Positions 32,174-36,318 of a DNA stretch of 36,318 bases are shown piece after piece. Both the position numbers and the translations under genes were made by a program. The DNA is from a virus: the IMG/VR virus record IMGVR_UViG_3300034110_001262, positions 1 to 36,318 of that record. One strand, given 5' to 3'. Position 1 is the stretch's first letter, and each line of letters starts with the position of its first letter. The notes beneath the pieces are model-generated. The model had not been told where the DNA came from and did no database searches. It saw nothing but the letters and a program-made list of their open reading frames with translations.

Positions 32174-33648
32174 TGCTGACAAAAGCCGACTTTGAAACAG
32201 CGATTAAAAACTCGATTGCAAAATTCCCATCACTCGCGCCGCTATTCTTGGCCGGTGATCCTAGAATTTTGCAGCACCTCGATGCGATGGCCACGATGTG
32301 CGCAATGCTCTCTTCGCAAATTGAAGTAGCGATGACAGAGCCTTTTGAAAAAGCACGCGATGCAACGATCCTTGCTGATGCGGCTTTGCGTGGGCTGGTT
32401 AGAAAAGCCATCCCGTCTAAAATTAAGATTGAAGTCATCAATAAAAGCATCAAAACAATCAATATTGCATCGGGGCGAAAGCTGTTTGATTCAAATGGCT
32501 TGCCATGGGTTATGACCACGGATGCATTTGAGATTCCACCAAGCGGTAGCGTCTTTGTTTCAGCTGAGCAAAGTGAGCAAATCAAGTCAACACACACGGT
32601 TGCTGACTCAGCTCCATTCTATGCCATAGGCGTTCCAGAAATTACAGACGGTGGCTTTTTAGCCGGAGTATCGCTGTCAGATAACGCTGGCCCATACCTC
32701 TACCGTGAGAAATTCACGAATGTAGCGCCTAATGAGCGGGTTTTTCACATTGAAACAGATGCTAGACAGCGTACTTTTATTAAATTGGGCTTCCGTGGAG
32801 TGGTTGGCTATCAACCCGATGATGGCAGCGTATTAAACATTACCTTGCTCGCCACGCATGGCCATACGCAAGTGGAGGCGGGCAGCCAGTTCGTTTTGGA
32901 TTACATCGGCAATGCTCAAGAATCTCTTGTTGAATTTAAGATGGATTCTTTACTTATGGCCGGTAAGAATCCACCCGATACGGCTGTTTTAAGAGATTTA
33001 TGTAAATACCCCTCTGTGTATGACAATTCCGCCGTGTTTCTTGGCGAGTTTGACTTTCTAATTCGCCGAAACTTCATTGATTTGCAATTTTTATCTGTAT
33101 GGAATGAACTAGCAGAAGAGCAAATTAGAGGTGCTAAGTTTGAAAATATCAATGCGATTTTCGTAGCGTGCCTATCTAAGGATGGGGGAGAGCAAACGCT
33201 AGAAAATGCCGCAGCTCCAGCTGAAATAAAAGAATTAACTGAAACTCAAAAAGAAATTAAGAATAAATTATTGGCCGCAGACGATAGCTATAAAGTAAGA
33301 TTTTTTACGCCAGTCATTGAAGAAATAAAGGTAAAGATTGATGCCTTTATTCCATCAACCTACGTGACTGCTGAAGTGAAAGAACAAATTACTACGGCAT
33401 TGCTGAGTGAATACGGCGCATCAGCGAGTAAGTCGAGGCGTGGTAATAACGTTCCTTTGTATCAAAATGTGTATTCGCTTTTAAAAGAAAAAGTGCCCGC
33501 GTTACAAATGGGTGGCGCTGATTTTATTGTCAAAATCGAAGCACAAACAAGCAATGCAGCACGGCCTGAGCTATGGCGCTATATGTCGGATAAATCACTC
33601 GATATTAAGGTCACTACAAATCCAAAAACAGCGAACACATGGGGCTGA
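32173..33648 (+). CDS. Baseplate wedge protein (gpJ/gp6-like)
   Basis: The 491-residue protein fits baseplate J-type proteins, which form the ring linking wedges. Support comes from the N-terminal helix region with LSSQIEVAMTEPFEKARDATILADAALRGLVRK at about residues 46-78, the central beta domain, and the C-terminal half with KVRFFTPVIEEIKVKIDAFI then VKEQITTALLSEYGASAS, which is the usual J-protein pattern. It is followed by a small tail protein and fibre genes, as in P2- and P1-type phages. It is insertion-free and complete. Confidence 0.7.
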   Translation: MLTKADFETAIKNSIAKFPSLAPLFLAGDPRILQHLDAMATMCAMLSSQIEVAMTEPFEKARDATILADAALRGLVRKAIPSKIKIEVINKSIKTINIASGRKLFDSNGLPWVMTTDAFEIPPSGSVFVSAEQSEQIKSTHTVADSAPFYAIGVPEITDGGFLAGVSLSDNAGPYLYREKFTNVAPNERVFHIETDARQRTFIKLGFRGVVGYQPDDGSVLNITLLATHGHTQVEAGSQFVLDYIGNAQESLVEFKMDSLLMAGKNPPDTAVLRDLCKYPSVYDNSAVFLGEFDFLIRRNFIDLQFLSVWNELAEEQIRGAKFENINAIFVACLSKDGGEQTLENAAAPAEIKELTETQKEIKNKLLAADDSYKVRFFTPVIEEIKVKIDAFIPSTYVTAEVKEQITTALLSEYGASASKSRRGNNVPLYQNVYSLLKEKVPALQMGGADFIVKIEAQTSNAARPELWRYMSDKSLDIKVTTNPKTANTWG

Positions 33649-34370
33649 TGATGGAGGAAAGTAGGCAAAAACTCACGCCATTAAAAAACAGCTTTACTCA
33701 AAACGATGTTGAGAGCGAGCTGAATAGTCTGTTTTTGTCTATTTTTAATGATCATATTTCAGGTGCTGCCTCAGATGCAAACGTACTGGGTGCCATGCAA
33801 TTGGGCTCCCCTGATTTATTAAAAAAAGCCATTCATGCCGACGGCCTTGTTTTAGTAAAAGAAGAACAAATGTTTTCTGCTTCACGCTATTTATATCAAG
33901 CGTGGAAAGCAAAAAATCAATCTGGTCGTGGCCTGCATTTTTTAAGAACTTATTTACAACTATTGTTTTACGGCGAGTCCCGAGTTGATCAGATGTGGCA
34001 GAAGTCAGATAAGCCATATCCAGAGTCGTTGCAGCGAAATACTGTAAATATTGATACCGATAAATATTATTTAACCAGCCGAATAGAAATATCTCTTGAT
34101 ATTACTTTGGCGGGAATTGCTACGCCAGCGCTTTTAAATGCGATCGGATCAACTATTCCCGCAAGGTTTGTCCCTATGTTTAGGTTTGCGATTAGCGCAA
34201 TCATAAATGTAGAGAGTTCAGCGTCAATCCGCGCTTTTAGACAGCAACTTATTGTTGCTCGCGTCATTGGTATTCGTGATCAAGTACGGTGGAAACTGGG
34301 TAAAGACGGTAGGCCAGCATGGGGGCTTGGTGAAAATGAAAATCACCCAATTATTGAAATTGATTTTTAA
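33648..34370 (+). CDS. Baseplate/tail protein at the gpI position
   Basis: The protein of about 240 residues occupies the slot of P2 gpI between the J-like protein and the fibre genes. RYLYQAWKAKNQSGRGLHFLRTYLQLLFYG (about residues 86-115) followed by VDQMWQKSDKPYPESL is a pattern I have seen in phage proteins at this place. The end carries DQVRWKLGKDGRPAWGLGENENHPIIEIDF. ATG at 33648 overlaps the preceding stop (TGATG), with GGGG just upstream; an in-frame ATG at 33639 is possible. Confidence 0.6.
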   Translation: MMEESRQKLTPLKNSFTQNDVESELNSLFLSIFNDHISGAASDANVLGAMQLGSPDLLKKAIHADGLVLVKEEQMFSASRYLYQAWKAKNQSGRGLHFLRTYLQLLFYGESRVDQMWQKSDKPYPESLQRNTVNIDTDKYYLTSRIEISLDITLAGIATPALLNAIGSTIPARFVPMFRFAISAIINVESSASIRAFRQQLIVARVIGIRDQVRWKLGKDGRPAWGLGENENHPIIEIDF

Positions 34371-34387
34371 TTACGGACGTTATAAAT

Positions 34388-34756
34388 ATGGCAATTAAAT
34401 CAGCAGTTATTGTTATTTCTCAGCGTAAGAAAATGGCCAGATATATGGCAGGGGAAGTCTTTGAGGTTGCATTTGGTAGTGGCGGAAATACTCCTGAAGG
34501 GAATGAGATTCCTCCATCGGAAGATGCAACATCCTTAAAAAAAGAAAGGTTTAGAAAGAAAATAACAAGCGTTAATAACGAAGGTTTATCACTAAATATT
34601 CTAACTACACTAGAAAGTGATGAGCTAAATGGGATTGATGTTTCTGAGGTTGCTATTTTTGACAAGAATAAAAATATGATCGCTATAAAAACATTCAAAA
34701 AAATAAAAAAGATCGTAAATATTCGATATGAATTTCCTTTTACTTTGAACTTTTAA
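34388..34756 (+). CDS. Tail-collar fibre domain-like protein
   Basis: The 122-residue protein resembles the N-terminal tail-collar domain of P2 gpH-type fibres, here as a separate polypeptide. It begins KSAVIVISQRKKMARYMAGE, has a VAFGSGG turn near residues 27-33, SLKKERFRKKI, and ends in DVSEVAIFDKNKNMIAIKTF, which is the usual collar signature. It would attach the fibre that follows to the baseplate. The region is clearly AT-richer than the distal fibre gene. Confidence 0.6.
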   Translation: MAIKSAVIVISQRKKMARYMAGEVFEVAFGSGGNTPEGNEIPPSEDATSLKKERFRKKITSVNNEGLSLNILTTLESDELNGIDVSEVAIFDKNKNMIAIKTFKKIKKIVNIRYEFPFTLNF

Positions 34757-34767
34757 AGAAGAAAAAA

Positions 34768-36318
34768 GTGACTATTAAAAAAATTACCCCAATTCCAAAC
34801 ACTGAGCCGGATGCAATCCCAGAGCTATGGAACACAAGATATAAAGAAATTGACGCCAATTTTTATGACCTATCAAAAAGCAAAACAAGTGAAGTAGATG
34901 TAAAAAATATTCTTGGGTTATTTGGTCTGGGTAAAGAAGCAAAGCTCGTTACGAACATAGATACGCTTGGCGTGAATAGTGGATTGTTTCGAGTAAAAAC
35001 GCCTAATACAGAAGGGGTTTTATTACCTGCTGGTGGAGCAGAATTTCGAGTTATTCACATGACTGGCGGTAGTGGCTATTGGTCACAAATTGGAATGACG
35101 TCAGGTGGCACACTTTATATTCGCTGTTTTAGCTCGGGCGTCATGCCTGAGCCTACTCCATTCGTTTTGATTGCAACATTTGATCAGATTACGGCTGCAA
35201 GTGACTCTGTTACCAAAGCATTTAAAGCTGCAGATATTGCAGTAACTGCTGCTGCAAAAAAATACGCGGATGACAACAAGGTGGCCTTAACCGGCAATCA
35301 AAGCATTGCGGGCAATAAGACGTTTACCGGCGATACCGTCGTCAATAAGATCACCGCAAAAGTCGAGGTCGTTTCAGAGAATTCTTTTATTGCCCTGCGC
35401 AACAACGCCAAATACGCCCCCTCTGTCACCCTCAGTAATAAAGCCCTTACAAAAGCAATCACCGATGCCTTGCCCAATGGCAATTCGGCACAAGCCGCCG
35501 CCTATCTAGCCTATGCTGCTGACACTGAAACGAGCGCTTTACGCAAGGTGGGCTCCTTAGAGTTTCGCGTGGATAAAGAAGGGCTGACCCGTTCCATGTG
35601 GTCGGTCAATCACCGCGACGGCACATCGGGCGTGGTCGTGTTAGGTAAAGCCAGTTGCTCATTCCCTGTGCCTATTTCTGCACCTGATCCAACTCAAACG
35701 GCCAATGACTTATTTAAAGTGTCGTCGCAATGGGTGAATGAAAAATTAAAGCCCTACCGCAAAGGCATGCAGCCTATGCCCGCTACCTCGGATCTCAATG
35801 ATTATGTATCAGAGGGGCGGTGGCTTCAGCCATCTAACACGGCAGCAGGGGCGGGGAAAAACTACCCAGCTCCGATCGCTGGTGAATTAGAGGTTTCGCC
35901 AACAGGAACAACCGCAATTCAGCGGTACACCCTCTATACAGACTCCACCGTGTTTACTAGAACACGTTACGCGGGTAGCTGGAGAGCGTGGGCTAAAGTA
36001 GTGACAGATTTAAGAGGAACGGCCTATGACGCGGCCCGATTGGGTGGCAAATTGGCCGCCACCTTTGCCCCTATTGCTAACCCTGAATTTATTGGTTTAG
36101 TGAAAGCACCCAATATCGAAGCATCGGCTGAGTTAAAGACGGGCTATCGGCTGATGATCGACCGAAATCAAGCCCCCTTTGCGCCCTATGTCACGATGAA
36201 CAATCGAGCCGCAACACTGGCCGCGCTCAACACGCTGGCAAATGGGGCCATGCTCGATGTCGGAAACGTCAACTACACCGCCGTCGATACACCCGATGCC
36301 ACGGCAAGAACCGTTTCA
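34768..36318 (+). CDS. Tail fibre protein, partial (runs off the right edge)
   Basis: The reading frame is open for 517 codons to the window end, so the protein is longer. GTG is the start, with AAGAAGAAAAAA upstream. The N-terminal DAIPELWNTRYKEIDANFYDL is the typical baseplate-attachment segment of myovirus fibres. Residues about 174-188 (LTGNQSIAGNKTFTG) are a known phage fibre repeat element. Residues about 349-410, from GRWLQPSN through a Gly/Pro-rich stretch to SWRAWAKV, resemble the pyocin-knob domain. A second repeat, FAPIANPEFIGLVKAP, begins near 430. Base composition becomes richer in GC after the LTGNQ element, which suggests the distal, receptor-binding part was acquired by recombination. 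Confidence 0.82.
   Translation, partial: MTIKKITPIPNTEPDAIPELWNTRYKEIDANFYDLSKSKTSEVDVKNILGLFGLGKEAKLVTNIDTLGVNSGLFRVKTPNTEGVLLPAGGAEFRVIHMTGGSGYWSQIGMTSGGTLYIRCFSSGVMPEPTPFVLIATFDQITAASDSVTKAFKAADIAVTAAAKKYADDNKVALTGNQSIAGNKTFTGDTVVNKITAKVEVVSENSFIALRNNAKYAPSVTLSNKALTKAITDALPNGNSAQAAAYLAYAADTETSALRKVGSLEFRVDKEGLTRSMWSVNHRDGTSGVVVLGKASCSFPVPISAPDPTQTANDLFKVSSQWVNEKLKPYRKGMQPMPATSDLNDYVSEGRWLQPSNTAAGAGKNYPAPIAGELEVSPTGTTAIQRYTLYTDSTVFTRTRYAGSWRAWAKVVTDLRGTAYDAARLGGKLAATFAPIANPEFIGLVKAPNIEASAELKTGYRLMIDRNQAPFAPYVTMNNRAATLAALNTLANGAMLDVGNVNYTAVDTPDATARTVS

Noticed and set aside
13885-36318. Tail-only particle (tailocin or extracellular injection system)
   Set aside because: A capsid-like protein, a portal-like protein, a head-core-like protein and Dar-type proteins are present, which a tail-only particle would not need.
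1-36318. tRNA genes, rRNA, CRISPR arrays, insertion sequences, attachment sites
   Set aside because: None was recognised on either strand by reading. A flanking direct repeat that could be an att site was not seen, and an automatic search would be needed to exclude small ones.

Overview
The window carries most of the late region of a P1-like contractile-tailed bacteriophage (prophage or phage-plasmid), with a type VI secretion VgrG gene at the left edge. The assignment rests on the combination of a DarB-like methylase/helicase of about 2,180 residues, a DdrB-like polyvalent protein, a lone DarA-N-like protein, a P1-type C4 RNA plus antirepressor locus, and myovirus head, portal, sheath, tube, spike and baseplate genes. 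The host is probably a proteobacterium of moderate GC content. The toxin-antitoxin and VgrG gene types would suit a beta- or gammaproteobacterium, but nothing here fixes the species.

Layout: 1-2649 (minus) is vgrG. Every plus-strand phage gene then falls into one of seven transcription units: (1) the DdrB-like gene, (2) darB-like plus a small gene, (3) major capsid, an Ig/Calx-beta-like head protein and tail sheath, (4) an EF-hand head-core-like protein, a baseplate-like protein, a chaperone-like protein and an overlapping small gene, (5) tube-like, completion-like, hub-like and spike genes plus the DarA-N-like gene, (6) portal, tube-like baseplate protein and a large tail protein with a lysozyme-like end, (7) baseplate wedge genes and a tail fibre that runs off the right edge. 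Two minus-strand islands interrupt the late genes. One holds the C4-like RNA, a Bro-N antirepressor, a broken second Bro-N copy and a toxin-antitoxin pair. The other holds a ParE-type toxin-antitoxin pair and the wreck of another. Terminase, prohead protease, lysis, replication and late-activator genes are not in the window.

The main discovery is regulatory. Each of the seven units begins with the same bipartite signal: (A/T)GGAAAAC, then exactly 28 bases, then a -10-like hexamer whose second base is always A and sixth always T. No -35 box is seen. This looks like an activator-dependent late promoter family, analogous in role to P1's Lpa-controlled late promoters but built differently. In units 1 and 7 the predicted start point falls on the ATG itself, which implies leaderless mRNAs. 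Units 3 and 4 also share a leader of about 108 bases with a conserved inverted repeat.

How the parts work together: the late promoters would switch on virion and Dar-type genes together. The dar-like products are expected to be packaged and to protect injected DNA from restriction. The C4/antirepressor locus would control lysis against maintenance, and the toxin-antitoxin pair beside it would stabilise the element. Functions are inferred from recognisable motifs and order; no database search was possible.
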